Source: Mesorhizobium sp. 113-3-3 (GTDB taxonomy: Bacteria > Pseudomonadota > Alphaproteobacteria > Rhizobiales > Rhizobiaceae). Taken from it: DNA of 64,000 nucleotides. Below are positions 53,234-62,279 of this stretch, one piece after another. Below the pieces are notes generated by a model. That model was not told the DNA's origin, searched no databases, and saw nothing but the letters and a program-made list of their open reading frames with translations. Position 1 is the first letter of the stretch. Each line of letters starts with the position of its first letter. The stretch lies in contig NZ_AP023243.1 in NCBI RefSeq assembly GCF_016756495.1, forward strand, positions 4,468,501-4,532,500. Reading direction: 5' to 3'. A program made the translations under genes and the position numbers.

Positions 53234-53860
53234 ATGACCAGGCCAATCCTCTACGGCGCGGACTACAGCGTCTATGTGCGCATCGCGCGGATGGCGCTGG
53301 AGGAAAAGGGCATCGACTACGAGCTGGTGCCGCTCGACATCTTCGCCGCCGACAGCATCCCGGCCTGGTATCTGGAACATCACCCGTTCGGCCGCATCCC
53401 AGCCTTCGAGCATAACGGTTTCCGGCTGTTCGAAACCAATGCGATCGCGCGCTATATCGACGAGGCCTTCGACGGTCCGGCGCTGCAGCCCGCCGATGCG
53501 CGCGGCCGCGCCAGGATGGGCCAGATGACAGGCATGCTCGACGCCTATGGCTACCGTCCCATGGTTTGGGACGTTGCCGTCGAGCGGCTGGAAAAGGCGG
53601 AGCCAGACGAGGCTTTGATTGCCAACGGACTCCGCCAGGCGGAGACCGTGCTGAAAGTTCTGACTTCACTTAAGGCGGATGGACCCTGGCTGCTTGGTGA
53701 TCGGCTGACGCTGGCCGACCTGCATGCCGCGCCGGTCATCGGCTATTTCGTCAAGGTCGCCGAGGGGCGAGATTTGTTGGCGCGGTTCGCGGATATTCAG
53801 GACTGGTACGGGCGGATTGCCGCACGGCACGGTTTTGTGAAGACTGAAAAGGCCGAATGA
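53234..53860 (+). CDS. glutathione S-transferase family protein
   Basis: A 208-residue GST. The thioredoxin-like half is RPILYGADYSVYVRIARMALEEKGIDYELVPLDIFA with GRIPAFEHNGFRLFETNAIARYIDE. The helical half carries LLGDRLTLADLHAAPVIGYFVKVAEG. A Tyr or Ser near the N-terminus (GADYSVYVR) may activate glutathione. It starts after the icd terminator with its own ribosome site and is read away from alaS, with the composite repeat between. Detoxification of electrophiles is the family role. Confidence 0.82.
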   Translation: MTRPILYGADYSVYVRIARMALEEKGIDYELVPLDIFAADSIPAWYLEHHPFGRIPAFEHNGFRLFETNAIARYIDEAFDGPALQPADARGRARMGQMTGMLDAYGYRPMVWDVAVERLEKAEPDEALIANGLRQAETVLKVLTSLKADGPWLLGDRLTLADLHAAPVIGYFVKVAEGRDLLARFADIQDWYGRIAARHGFVKTEKAE

Positions 53861-53903
53861 GCACGCTTCTCGTCATGGCTGTCGAGCGAGCTTTTTTTGA
53901 TGT

Positions 53904-54075
53904 CAGCGCCGCCCCTCATTGCCCTGCCGGGCATTTCTCCCCGTAAACGGGGCGAAAGAGGCTGGCCCCGACGCCGGTACCTCTCCTGCAACGTTGGCGA
54001 TTAGCGAAAGCCGCGATGACAGCATCTTCTCCCCGTTCAACGGGGAGTAGATGGCGGCAGCCAGATGAGGGGCAG
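53904..54075. repeat. composite palindromic repeat with inverted ends
   Basis: The element has GCCCCTCAT near 53911 and ATGAGGGGC near 54065 as inverted ends. Inside are two copies of the TTCTCCCCGT palindrome (53935-53956, TTCTCCCCG-TAAA-CGGGG; 54026-54047, CTTCTCCCCGTT/AACGGGGAG). It fills the whole gap between the GST and alaS 3' ends, and no ORF is found in it. Confidence 0.6.
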
Positions 54076-54107
54076 CATTGCCCCGAAAGTGGGACGATTC
54101 CCGCAGC

Positions 54108-56774
54108 TTAAGCCGCTTCGAGCGCTGCCTTCACAGCCGCGATCGCATCATTTGCCTTCGAGGCATCCGGGCCACCGGCCTGAGCCATGTCGGGCCGACC
54201 GCCACCGCCCTGCCCGCCCAAGGCGGCGGAGGCGACGCGCACCAGGTCGACGGCGCTGAAGCGGCCGACGAGGTCGTCGGTGACTGCGACGACGACGCTG
54301 GCCTTGTTGTCCTCGCCAGTGCCGACGAAGACGACGACGCCGGAGCCGAGCGACGTCTTGCCGGCATCGGCCAGCGGCTTCAGATCCTTCGGCGAGACGC
54401 CGGAGACCGCCTTGCCGAGGAAGCCGACGCCCGCGACCGTCTCGTTCTCCGAGGGCGCACCCGCCGCGGCGCCGCCGCCGAGCGCCAGTTTCTTGCGCGC
54501 CTCGCTCAGTTCCTTCTCGATCTTCTTGCGCTCTTCGAGCAGCGTCTCGACACGCGCCGGCACATCGGCTGGCGAGATCTTCAGCACGGCTGCCGCCGCC
54601 TTCAGGCGCCTGTCCTGCTCGTCGAGGTGTCTGCGCGCTGCTTCGCCCGTCAGCGCCTCGATGCGGCGCACGCCGGCGGCGACCGCGCCGTCGGAGACGA
54701 CGCGGATCAGGCCGATATCGCCGGTCGCCCTGACATGGGTGCCGCCGCAGAGTTCTACCGAATAAGGCCGGTTGGCCTTGGCGCCGTGCAGCCCCGTGCC
54801 CATCGACACGACGCGTACTTCATCGCCATACTTCTCGCCGAACAGCGCCATGGCGCCCTCGGAGATGGCGTCGTCGACCGACATCAGCCGCGTGGTCACC
54901 GGGCTGTTCTGCACGACGATTTCGTTGGCCATGCGCTCGACCTCTTCAAGCTCCTCGGCCGAGATCGGCTTGTTGTGCGAGATGTCGAAACGCAGCCGCT
55001 CCGGCGCGACCAGCGAGCCCTTCTGCGCGACATGGGTGCCCAGCACCTCGCGCAGCGCCTCATGGATCAGGTGCGTGGCGGAATGGTTGGCCCGCAGCCT
55101 GGTGCGGCGCGCGTGGTCGACCTTCAATTCGACGGGAGCGCCGGTCTTGACCGTGCCGCTCGCCACCTTGCCCAGATGCACGAACAGCCCATCGGCCTTC
55201 TTCTGCGTGTCCGAGATCTCGATTGAGAATCCTTCGCCTGAGATGATGCCGGTGTCGCCCATCTGGCCGCCGGACTCGCCATAGAACGGCGTCTGGTTGA
55301 CGACCACCGCAACGGCGTCGCCCTTGCCGGCGCTGTCGACGGTCTTGCCATCCTTGACCAGCGCCTGGATCAGGCCTTCCGCCTGTTCGGTCTCGTAGCC
55401 GAGGAACTCGGTGGCGCCGGTCTGTTCGCGCACGGAGAACCACACAGTCTCGGTCGCGGCCTCGCCGGACCCGGTCCAGTGCTTGCGCGCCTCGGCCTTC
55501 TGCTGCTCCATCGCATTGGTGAAGCCGGCAAGATCGACCGAGATGCTGCGCTGGCGCAGGGCGTCCTGCGTCAAGTCGAGCGGGAAGCCGTAGGTGTCGT
55601 AGAGCTTGAACGCAGTTTCGCCATCCAGCATGTCGCCGGCGTGCAGCGTTTCCGTCGCCTCGGAGAGCAGGCCGAGGCCGCGCACCAGCGTCTTGCGGAA
55701 GCGCGTTTCCTCGAGCTTCAGCGTCTCCGTGATCAGCTGCTCGCCGCGCGGCAGTTCGGGATAGGCCTGGCCCATCTCGCGCACCAGCGCCGGCACCAGC
55801 TTCCACATCAGCGGTTCGTTCGCGCCGAGCAGCTGCGCGTGGCGCATGGCGCGGCGCATGATGCGGCGCAGCACGTAGCCGCGGCCTTCGTTCGACGGCA
55901 GCACGCCGTCCGCGACCAGGAAGGAGGACGAGCGCAAATGATCGGCGATGACGCGGTAGGACGCCACCGTTTCCGCATCCGGAGCGCGGCCGAGCGCGGA
56001 GGACGCCGCATCGATCAAATGACGGAAAAGGTCGGTCTCGAAGACGCTCTCCACGCCCTGCAGGATCGAGGCCATGCGCTCCAGACCCATGCCGGTGTCG
56101 ATGGACGGACGCGGCAGGTCGATGCGCTCCTCCTTCGTCACCTGTTCATACTGCATGAACACCAGGTTCCAGAATTCGAGGAAGCGGTCGCCATCCTCTT
56201 CCGGGCTGCCGGGAGGTCCGCCCCAGATGTGCTCGCCGCGATCGATGAAGATTTCCGAGCACGGCCCGCAAGGGCCGGTATCGCCCATCGCCCAGAAATT
56301 GTCCGAGGTCGCGATGCGGATGATGCGATCGTCCGAGAAACCCGCGATCTTCTTCCAGAAGCCGGCCGCCTCATCGTCGGTGTGGTAGACGGTGACCAGC
56401 AGCTTGTCCTTCTTCAGCCCGAACTCCTTGGTGATCAGGTTCCAGGCAAGCTCGATGGCGCGCTCCTTGAAATAGTCGCCGAAGGAGAAATTGCCGAGCA
56501 TCTCGAAGAAGGTCAGGTGGCGCGCGGTGTAGCCGACATTGTCGAGGTCGTTGTGCTTGCCACCGGCGCGAACGCTCTTCTGGGCGGTGGTGGCGCGCGA
56601 ATAGGACCGCTTCTCCAGGCCGGTGAAGACGTTCTTGAACTGCACCATGCCGGCATTGGTGAACATCAATGTCGGATCGTTGCGCGGCACGAGCGGGCTC
56701 GAGGCCACGACCTCGTGGCCCTCCTTGCGGAAATAGTCGAGAAAGGTCGACCGGATCTCGTTCACGCCACTCAT
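54108..56774 (-). CDS. alaS: alanyl-tRNA synthetase
   Basis: An 888-residue class II tRNA synthetase. The catalytic N-terminal domain starts [50 protein letters not shown] (motif 1 region) and has the following motif 2 and 3 elements. The editing domain has [23 protein letters not shown] and [14 protein letters not shown], the zinc/editing ligands. The C-terminal DHH-type C-Ala region ends [16 protein letters not shown]. Length is standard. The 5' leader contains a hairpin with a T-run directly before the ribosome site. Confidence 0.96.
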   Translation of the reverse strand: MSGVNEIRSTFLDYFRKEGHEVVASSPLVPRNDPTLMFTNAGMVQFKNVFTGLEKRSYSRATTAQKSVRAGGKHNDLDNVGYTARHLTFFEMLGNFSFGDYFKERAIELAWNLITKEFGLKKDKLLVTVYHTDDEAAGFWKKIAGFSDDRIIRIATSDNFWAMGDTGPCGPCSEIFIDRGEHIWGGPPGSPEEDGDRFLEFWNLVFMQYEQVTKEERIDLPRPSIDTGMGLERMASILQGVESVFETDLFRHLIDAASSALGRAPDAETVASYRVIADHLRSSSFLVADGVLPSNEGRGYVLRRIMRRAMRHAQLLGANEPLMWKLVPALVREMGQAYPELPRGEQLITETLKLEETRFRKTLVRGLGLLSEATETLHAGDMLDGETAFKLYDTYGFPLDLTQDALRQRSISVDLAGFTNAMEQQKAEARKHWTGSGEAATETVWFSVREQTGATEFLGYETEQAEGLIQALVKDGKTVDSAGKGDAVAVVVNQTPFYGESGGQMGDTGIISGEGFSIEISDTQKKADGLFVHLGKVASGTVKTGAPVELKVDHARRTRLRANHSATHLIHEALREVLGTHVAQKGSLVAPERLRFDISHNKPISAEELEEVERMANEIVVQNSPVTTRLMSVDDAISEGAMALFGEKYGDEVRVVSMGTGLHGAKANRPYSVELCGGTHVRATGDIGLIRVVSDGAVAAGVRRIEALTGEAARRHLDEQDRRLKAAAAVLKISPADVPARVETLLEERKKIEKELSEARKKLALGGGAAAGAPSENETVAGVGFLGKAVSGVSPKDLKPLADAGKTSLGSGVVVFVGTGEDNKASVVVAVTDDLVGRFSAVDLVRVASAALGGQGGGGRPDMAQAGGPDASKANDAIAAVKAALEAA

Positions 56775-56796
56775 GACTGCTGCCTTTTCGCGAAAA

Positions 56797-56815
56797 CCGC
56801 CGGCGCGGCCGGCGG
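56797..56815 (-). promoter_or_regulatory. hairpin in the alaS leader, possible attenuator
   Basis: An 8-bp GC stem CCGCCGGC / GCCGGCGG with a 3-nt loop is followed on the minus strand by TTTTCG, 22 nt before the alaS ATG. A second small stem TCTGC-AAA-GCAGA precedes it. The layout resembles an intrinsic terminator in the leader. Confidence 0.4.
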
Positions 56816-56928
56816 AAACTGGTCTCTGCTTTGCAGAAATAGATTTGGCCTTTTAGCGGGCACGCCCGAGCCTGTCCAGAAACACGGAACTGGGCCAATC
56901 CAGGGAGTCCATTGGTCCGCCAAAACGA

Positions 56929-56958
56929 AAACCGCCGGCGCGAAGGCCGGCGGTTTTG
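56929..56958 (-). terminator. Rho-independent terminator of recA
   Basis: A 12-bp stem AAAACCGCCGGC / GCCGGCGGTTTT with a 6-nt loop lies 78 bp after the recA stop. Its GC core is the same as in the alaS leader hairpin about 120 bp away. Confidence 0.8.
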
Positions 56959-57035
56959 AACGCGGTACTAAAGAACTCGATTACTTAAGCATCAGATCAT
57001 AGGCCGGCTTTATGGCCGAACTCTGTCCGGTTGCC

Positions 57036-58133
57036 CTACATCGCGCCGGCTTCGTCCTCAAAACCGTCGTCGCCGCCTTCAGAGCCGCCATTCTCGAGGA
57101 ACTTTTCGGCGATCAGCCCGGCATTCTGCCTGAGCGCCAATTCGATCTCGCGTGCGGTATCGGGATTGTCGCGCAGGAAAAGTTTTGCATTTTCGCGGCC
57201 CTGGCCGAGGCGCTGCGAATTGTAGGAGAACCAGGCGCCCGACTTCTCGACCACGCCAGCCTTGACGCCGAGATCGACCAGTTCGCCGGTCTTGGACACG
57301 CCCTCGCCATACATGATGTCGAACTCGACCACCTTGAAGGGCGGCGCCAGCTTGTTCTTGACCACCTTGACACGGGTCTGGTTGCCGACGACCTCGTCGC
57401 GATCCTTGACCGAGCCGATGCGGCGGATGTCGAGGCGCACCGATGCGTAGAATTTCAGCGCGTTGCCGCCGGTCGTGGTCTCGGGCGACCCGAACATGAC
57501 GCCGATCTTCATGCGGATTTGGTTGATGAAGATGACCATGGTGTTGGAGCGCGAGATCGAGGCGGTCAGCTTGCGCAGCGCCTGGCTCATCAGGCGGGCC
57601 TGCAGGCCGGGCAGCGAATCGCCCATCTCGCCTTCGATTTCAGCGCGCGGCGTCAGTGCCGCGACCGAATCGACCACCAGCACGTCGATGGCGCCGGAGC
57701 GCACCAGCGTGTCGCAGATTTCCAGCGCCTGTTCGCCGGTGTCGGGCTGCGAGATCAGCAGGTTCTCGAGATCGACGCCAAGCTTGCGGGCATAGACCGG
57801 ATCGAGCGCATGCTCGGCGTCGACGAAGGCACAGATGCCGCCCTTCTTCTGGGCTTCGGCCACCGTGTGCAGCGCCAGCGTCGTCTTGCCCGAGCTTTCC
57901 GGCCCGTAGATTTCGATGATGCGGCCGCGTGGCAGGCCACCGACGCCGAGCGCGATGTCGAGGCCGAGCGAGCCGGTCGGCACCGTTTCGATCTCGACGA
58001 CCTGCTCGTTCGCGCCGAGCCGCATGATCGAGCCCTTGCCGAAAGCCCGCTCGATTTGCGACAGCGCCGCATCCAGAGCCTTTGATTTGTCCACTGCCTT
58101 ATCCTCTACAAGCCGCAAAGAATTCTGAGCCAT
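57036..58133 (-). CDS. recA: recombinase RecA
   Basis: A 365-residue RecA, the DNA strand-exchange and SOS coprotease protein. Walker A is GPESSGKTT (77-85), and DNA-binding loops L1 and L2 are around [21 protein letters not shown] and [24 protein letters not shown]. The C-terminus is acidic ([15 protein letters not shown]), as usual. The start [11 protein letters not shown] is preceded by a leader with a candidate LexA site at 58192-58217. The terminator is at 56929. Confidence 0.97.
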   Translation of the reverse strand: MAQNSLRLVEDKAVDKSKALDAALSQIERAFGKGSIMRLGANEQVVEIETVPTGSLGLDIALGVGGLPRGRIIEIYGPESSGKTTLALHTVAEAQKKGGICAFVDAEHALDPVYARKLGVDLENLLISQPDTGEQALEICDTLVRSGAIDVLVVDSVAALTPRAEIEGEMGDSLPGLQARLMSQALRKLTASISRSNTMVIFINQIRMKIGVMFGSPETTTGGNALKFYASVRLDIRRIGSVKDRDEVVGNQTRVKVVKNKLAPPFKVVEFDIMYGEGVSKTGELVDLGVKAGVVEKSGAWFSYNSQRLGQGRENAKLFLRDNPDTAREIELALRQNAGLIAEKFLENGGSEGGDDGFEDEAGAM

Positions 58134-58191
58134 GATACATCACCCCTTGGTCGTCAATGAAGGCCGGACAATCCGTAATCCCTGCCATTTT

Positions 58192-58217
58192 GTACCTTTT
58201 TTGTTCTCGTTTGGCAA
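58192..58217. promoter_or_regulatory. putative LexA (SOS) box upstream of recA
   Basis: TTG-N11-CAA (58201-58217), the form reported for rhizobial recA, overlaps GTAC-N7-GTTC (58192-58206), one base from the GTTC-N7-GTTC alphaproteobacterial box. A second near-match, GTTC-N7-GTAC, is at 58258-58272. They lie 60-140 bp before the recA start codon. Confidence 0.5.
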
Positions 58218-58414
58218 GAGGGATCAAATATTTGAAAAACAAATGATATCCGGATTTGTTCTTTTTTCGTACCAAGAGACCTAACAGGACCGCACCCCGC
58301 ATTGGGCCAGACTGTTCGATTGTATAGACCCGCCGAATCGCCATCTTGCTGGCGAAGGTCCACAACGCAGTCTAGCGCTTGTGCAGTTGCAATAACAAAG
58401 GGCATATCGCCGGC

Positions 58415-59359
58415 ATGGTGAAATCCGTAGAGATACTGGCCGTAGGCGGCGCCCACATCGACCGACGTGGCCAGGTGTCCGGCGCCTACGTGCCGGCCGC
58501 GTCCAATCCCGGCACGATGCGCGAGGATGTCGGCGGCGGCGTGTTCAACGCGCTGCGCAGCACGGTGCGGCGCGGCGTCTCCGCTTCGCTGCTTTCGATG
58601 CGGGGCGGGGATGCGGCGGGCGATACCGTTTCCCGCGCTATCGCCGAGGCTGGCATCGCCGACCTGTCGGCGGTCTTCCTAGACCGCACGACGCCGAGCT
58701 ATACGGCGCTGATCGACAGCGAGGGTGAGTTGATCGTCGGGTTCGCCGACATGGCGCTCTATGATCTGGCGTTCCCCAAGCAGATGAGGCGCTCCAAGGT
58801 CCGCGAGGCGGTCGCTGCCGCCGACGCCATCCTGTGCGACGCAAATCTGCCGTCGGCGGCACTGGAGCGGCTGGTTTCGCTTGCCGCCGGCAAGCCGGTC
58901 TATGCCATCGCTACTTCGCCGGCCAAGGTGGTGCGGCTGATACCGGTGCTCGGCGCGCTGGCGCTGGTCTTCATGAACCGGCGCGAGGCCGTCGTGCTGG
59001 CCGGCGTCAACGCCAATGCCGGCGAACGCGATGTCGTCGACGGCCTGCGATGCAGCGGCCTTGCCAACGGCGTGGTCACGGCAGGCGGCGCGCCGGTGCT
59101 GGGTTTCGATGAAACGGGCGCGTTTTCGATCCTGCCCCCTGCTCCGAGAAAAATCGCCGACGTCACCGGCGCCGGCGATGCGCTGGCGGGCGCGACGATC
59201 GCGGCCTTGCTGCGCGGCCTGCCGCTACGCCAGGCCCTGCGCGAAGGTGTTGCGGCGGCGACGCTGGCCATCGAAAGCGCCAACGCCATTCCCGATTTCA
59301 CCGCGGCGAGCTTCGCGGAAGCACTGGCTCTTGTGCCCGATGCCAGGGAAGTGGCATGA
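58415..59359 (+). CDS. psuK: PfkB family kinase, pseudouridine kinase-like
   Basis: A 314-residue PfkB-type sugar kinase. The N-terminal substrate region is VEILAVGGAHIDRRGQVSG and VGGGVFNALRSTVRRGVSASLLS; the ATP/anion-hole signature is ADVTGAGDALAGATIAALLRG, with the catalytic Asp in GAGDA. Adjacency to psuG identifies it as pseudouridine kinase, making pseudouridine 5'-phosphate. The ATG at 58415 is chosen because VKSVEILAVGG is the conserved start; an in-frame reading from 58379 adds 12 residues. Transcribed divergently from recA. Confidence 0.85.
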   Translation: MVKSVEILAVGGAHIDRRGQVSGAYVPAASNPGTMREDVGGGVFNALRSTVRRGVSASLLSMRGGDAAGDTVSRAIAEAGIADLSAVFLDRTTPSYTALIDSEGELIVGFADMALYDLAFPKQMRRSKVREAVAAADAILCDANLPSAALERLVSLAAGKPVYAIATSPAKVVRLIPVLGALALVFMNRREAVVLAGVNANAGERDVVDGLRCSGLANGVVTAGGAPVLGFDETGAFSILPPAPRKIADVTGAGDALAGATIAALLRGLPLRQALREGVAAATLAIESANAIPDFTAASFAEALALVPDAREVA

Positions 59360-59433
59360 GACCGGCAAATTCATAAGTCCGGAGTGCAGCCAAGCGTCGA
59401 CATGGACGTGGGCGCTCCAGGTTGGAGATCCAG

Positions 59434-60351
59434 ATGACCCCAGATACAGCCCGCCCGTTCATCGATATCCACGCGCCGGTGGCGCAAGCCCTGGCCGCCG
59501 GGCGTCCTGTCGTGGCGCTGGAAAGCACCATCATCACCCATGGCATGCCCTACCCCGACAATGGCGCCATGGCAGCCAATGTCGAGAAGATCATCAGCGA
59601 CGGCGGCGCGGTGCCGGCGACGATCGCCGTGGTCGGCGGTCGCATCAAGATCGGCCTGTCCGACGGCGAGCGCGAATCGCTGGCCATGACGGGTGACGCC
59701 ATGAAGCTGTCGCGCGCCGATCTCGGCTTCGCCGTCGCGCAAGGACGCACCGGCGGCACGACCGTCGCCGCCACGATGATCGCGGCCCATATGGTCGGCA
59801 TAAAGGTGTTCGCGACCGGCGGCATCGGCGGCGTGCACAAGGGGGCCGAGAAGAGCTTTGACATCTCCGCCGACCTCGATGAACTGGCGCGCACGCCGGT
59901 TATCGTCGTCTCGGCCGGCGCCAAGGCGATCCTCGACATCGAAAAGACGCTTGAAGTGCTGGAGACGCGCGGCGTGCCTGTGGTTGGCCATGGCTGCGAG
60001 ACCATGCCCGCCTTCTGGTCGCGGCAGTCGCCATTCCGCGCGCCGCTGACCCTCTATAAGCCTGAAGAGATCGCGCATTTCTTCCGGACGCGGCAGGCAC
60101 TGGGCTTGGGTGGCGGCATGTTGATCGCCAACCCGGTGCCGGAAGACCACGAAATCCCGGCCGAGGAGATGGCGGGCTATATCGAAGCGGCGCAAAAGGC
60201 CGCCGAGGCGCTCAACGTGACCGGCAAGGCGGTGACGCCGTTCCTGTTGGGAAAAATCCTGGAACTGACCGGCGGCCGCAGCCTGAAGACCAACATCGCG
60301 CTGGTCGAAAACAATGCGCGGCTGGCGGCCGAGATCGCCAAGGCCCTGTAG
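59434..60351 (+). CDS. psuG: pseudouridine-5'-phosphate glycosidase
   Basis: A 305-residue PsuG that splits pseudouridine 5'-phosphate into uracil and ribose 5-phosphate by a lysine-linked mechanism. It has ALESTIITHGMPYPDNGAMA, AVVGGRIKIGLSDGE with the catalytic Lys, and HKGAEKSFDISADLDELAR. The ATG at 59434 follows a GGAG site; a TTG at 59422 is the alternative. It acts after PsuK. The pair has no adjacent transporter. Confidence 0.9.
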   Translation: MTPDTARPFIDIHAPVAQALAAGRPVVALESTIITHGMPYPDNGAMAANVEKIISDGGAVPATIAVVGGRIKIGLSDGERESLAMTGDAMKLSRADLGFAVAQGRTGGTTVAATMIAAHMVGIKVFATGGIGGVHKGAEKSFDISADLDELARTPVIVVSAGAKAILDIEKTLEVLETRGVPVVGHGCETMPAFWSRQSPFRAPLTLYKPEEIAHFFRTRQALGLGGGMLIANPVPEDHEIPAEEMAGYIEAAQKAAEALNVTGKAVTPFLLGKILELTGGRSLKTNIALVENNARLAAEIAKAL

Positions 60352-60352
60352 T

Positions 60353-60676
60353 TCACTTCCCTGCGCGCCGGCCCGCCTCATAGGCGCGGCGTGCCCACAC
60401 CGTCATCTCGTCGGGATCGTCAAAGGCGCTGTCGGGAATACTCCAGTAGGGCATGGCGACCAGCTTGCCGTGGCGCTTGCCGGTATAGGTCCATTGCTGG
60501 CAGCCCGCGGCTTCGAAATCCGGCGCGCTTTGCTCGTCGGCCTTCAGCAGCAACTCGCCGCGCAGCACGATGGCGACGATGACGCCGTCGAAATAGATTC
60601 CCTTGCCGCCGAACAGCCTGCGGATGCTGACCGGGCCGAGGCCGGCGAAGAGTTCGGCGATGCGTTCATTGTCCAT
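60353..60676 (-). CDS. TfoX N-terminal domain protein
   Basis: A 107-residue protein of the TfoX/Sxy N-terminal domain family. It shows MDNERIAELFAGLGPVSIRRLFGGKGIYFDGVIVAIVLRGELLLKADE, the usual FGG...GIYFDG pattern. Sxy/TfoX in gamma-proteobacteria regulates competence and needs a second domain; that domain is missing here, and the rhizobial function is unknown. It is convergent with psuG (1 bp apart). Confidence 0.8.
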   Translation of the reverse strand: MDNERIAELFAGLGPVSIRRLFGGKGIYFDGVIVAIVLRGELLLKADEQSAPDFEAAGCQQWTYTGKRHGKLVAMPYWSIPDSAFDDPDEMTVWARRAYEAGRRAGK

Positions 60677-60766
60677 GCCGCGATCATGTCACCGGCATTT
60701 GACATTGTCATCGCGCAACCAAAACCATGCTGACAGGTTGAGGCCATTCCACCGGAGTTTTTTGCA

Positions 60767-61264
60767 ATGCCGCTTCTACTCAAGGGGTCCTGTCGCTGCA
60801 ACGCCGTCCGTTTCGAGGTGGAAAGCCACACACCCGTGCCGTTCATGCTGTGCTACTGCTCGATCTGCCGCAAGCAGCAGGGTGGCGGTGGTTTCGCCAT
60901 CAATCTCGGCGCCGACTACGAGACGCTGAACATCAGGGGCAAAAGGAGCCTTGGCGTCTATCGGGCCGAGATCGAGGACGACGAGCATCCCCATTGCGAG
61001 GTCTCGACCGGCGAGCGCAATTTCTGCAAGAAATGCGGGTCGGCGCTCTGGCTCTACGACCCGACATGGCCGGAGCTCGTGCACCCCTTCGCCTCGGCGA
61101 TCGACAGCGACCTGCCGAAGGCTCCTGAAAAGGTGCATCTGATGCTCAAATACAAGGCGAACTGGGTCGAGCCTGAGATCGGCAATGGCGACAAGACGTT
61201 CGACGTCTACCCCGAAGAATCGATCGCGGACTGGCACAAGCGGACTGGGATGTGGGTGGACTGA
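60767..61264 (+). CDS. GFA family protein (CENP-V/GFA zinc fold)
   Basis: A 165-residue GFA-type protein. Zinc-binding Cys are in GSCRCNAVRF, LCYCSICRKQQGGG and NFCKKCGSALW. Proteins of this fold were named glutathione-dependent formaldehyde-activating enzymes; most are of unknown activity. The end of the chain (VYPEESIADWHKRTG) is typical of the group. Starts 90 bp after the TfoX-like gene in the divergent direction and is followed by the TTCTCCCCGT repeat. Confidence 0.82.
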   Translation: MPLLLKGSCRCNAVRFEVESHTPVPFMLCYCSICRKQQGGGGFAINLGADYETLNIRGKRSLGVYRAEIEDDEHPHCEVSTGERNFCKKCGSALWLYDPTWPELVHPFASAIDSDLPKAPEKVHLMLKYKANWVEPEIGNGDKTFDVYPEESIADWHKRTGMWVD

Positions 61265-61273
61265 GATTTTCTT

Positions 61274-61292
61274 CTCCCCGTTCTACGGGGAG
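61274..61292. repeat. short palindromic repeat copy (CTCCCCGT hairpin)
   Basis: An 8-bp stem CTCCCCGT / ACGGGGAG with a 3-nt loop lies 9 bp after the GFA stop, between convergent genes. Same core as at 29006 and in 53904-54075. It may terminate transcription. Confidence 0.55.
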
Positions 61293-61304
61293 AGGGACGA
61301 GGTA

Positions 61305-61685
61305 TCAGGCCGAGGCGCGTGCTTCAGCCAGCGCCTTGAGGTCGGCCGGCTTCAGTTCGACCGATTCGCCGCAGCCGCAGGCCGAGCTCTGGTTCGGGTT
61401 GTGGAAGGTGAAGCCGGTGCGCAGCGTGGTCTGCTCGAAATCCATCTCGGTGCCGAACAGGAACAGCGCGGCTTCCGGCGCGACATAAACGTGGGCGCCG
61501 TCGCGCTCGATGTGGTCGTCCTTGGTATTGGGCTCGGTCACCAGGTCGACCGTGTATTCCATGCCGGCGCAGCCGCCTTTCTTGATGCCGAGGCGGATGC
61601 CATGCGCATTGTCGCGGGTAGCCACGATCTCGCGCACCCGGTCGGCGGCCTTTTCGGTCATCGTGATGACGGCAAAGCGTCCCAT
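61305..61685 (-). CDS. sufA: iron-sulfur cluster assembly accessory protein SufA/IscA family
   Basis: A 126-residue A-type Fe-S carrier. The three ligand Cys are in KKGGCAGMEYTVDLV and ACGCGES. The N-terminal VITMTEKAADRVREIVATRDNAHGIRLGIKKGG is typical. It receives clusters from the SUF scaffold and passes them to target proteins. It is the last gene of the SUF group on this strand, separated from sufT by the DUF4375 gene. Confidence 0.9.
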   Translation of the reverse strand: MGRFAVITMTEKAADRVREIVATRDNAHGIRLGIKKGGCAGMEYTVDLVTEPNTKDDHIERDGAHVYVAPEAALFLFGTEMDFEQTTLRTGFTFHNPNQSSACGCGESVELKPADLKALAEARASA

Positions 61686-61778
61686 TCTTGTTCTCCGCGT
61701 TCACACAGGTTCAAGGCCTGTGGAATGAGTCTTCACCTAAAATGGTGAAGAATGTTGGCCGGCGCAACCCCGGTCCGT

Positions 61779-62276
61779 TCAGTGTGCCTTCAACAGCAAT
61801 TGGCTGGCTTGCCGTTGCAGTACCTCGTGCATTCCTATCGGATGGCTGTCTTCAGCTGCATAAAATCGATCAGTCGCCTCGTCGAATGCCGTCTCCGGCA
61901 ATTCATCCATCTTGTCCATTCTGGCAAGGCGATCTTGAGGAAAGTCTGCGCCAAAAACCATCAATGCACGTCTAGCAGCCTCGGCATGATCTGGCAGGCC
62001 AAGTGCCTGCATCGCGGATATGGCCCGATCCACCGTAATTCCAAAGGAGTTGTGGAAATATTGGTGGAAGCTTCCATTTAGGACATCGCCGAGTAGCAGG
62101 TCCGCACAAAGGACATCGACGACATCGGCTGGCAACTCTTGCAGGATCGAATGAAACTCGTTTGGCGCGCTGCAGGCATCCAGAAACCGAACACCACCCC
62201 AGCGCTGCATAAGTTTCATAGTTGCGGGCGGCAAGAACTCGGGAACGTCTATTTCCCACTCCTCCACCAGCAGCAC
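61779..62276 (-). CDS. DUF4375/DMP19-like protein inserted in the SUF operon
   Basis: A 165-residue protein whose central part (LLLGDVLNGSFHQYFHNSFG, then DRAISAMQALGLPDHAEAARRALMVFG) matches the DUF4375 family. DMP19 of Neisseria, a DNA mimic with an acidic surface, is a member. The chain is acidic overall. Codon use is less GC-biased than the neighbours (many A/T-ending codons), hinting at acquisition. It lies 3 bp after sufT and 94 bp before sufA, so it is likely cotranscribed. Function unknown. Confidence 0.7.
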   Translation of the reverse strand: MLLVEEWEIDVPEFLPPATMKLMQRWGGVRFLDACSAPNEFHSILQELPADVVDVLCADLLLGDVLNGSFHQYFHNSFGITVDRAISAMQALGLPDHAEAARRALMVFGADFPQDRLARMDKMDELPETAFDEATDRFYAAEDSHPIGMHEVLQRQASQLLLKAH

Positions 62277-62279
62277 CCC

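Noticed and set aside
55479..57002. Plus-strand open frame (507 codons) opposite alaS
   Set aside because: It is antisense to alaS, with Arg/Ala-rich shadow composition.
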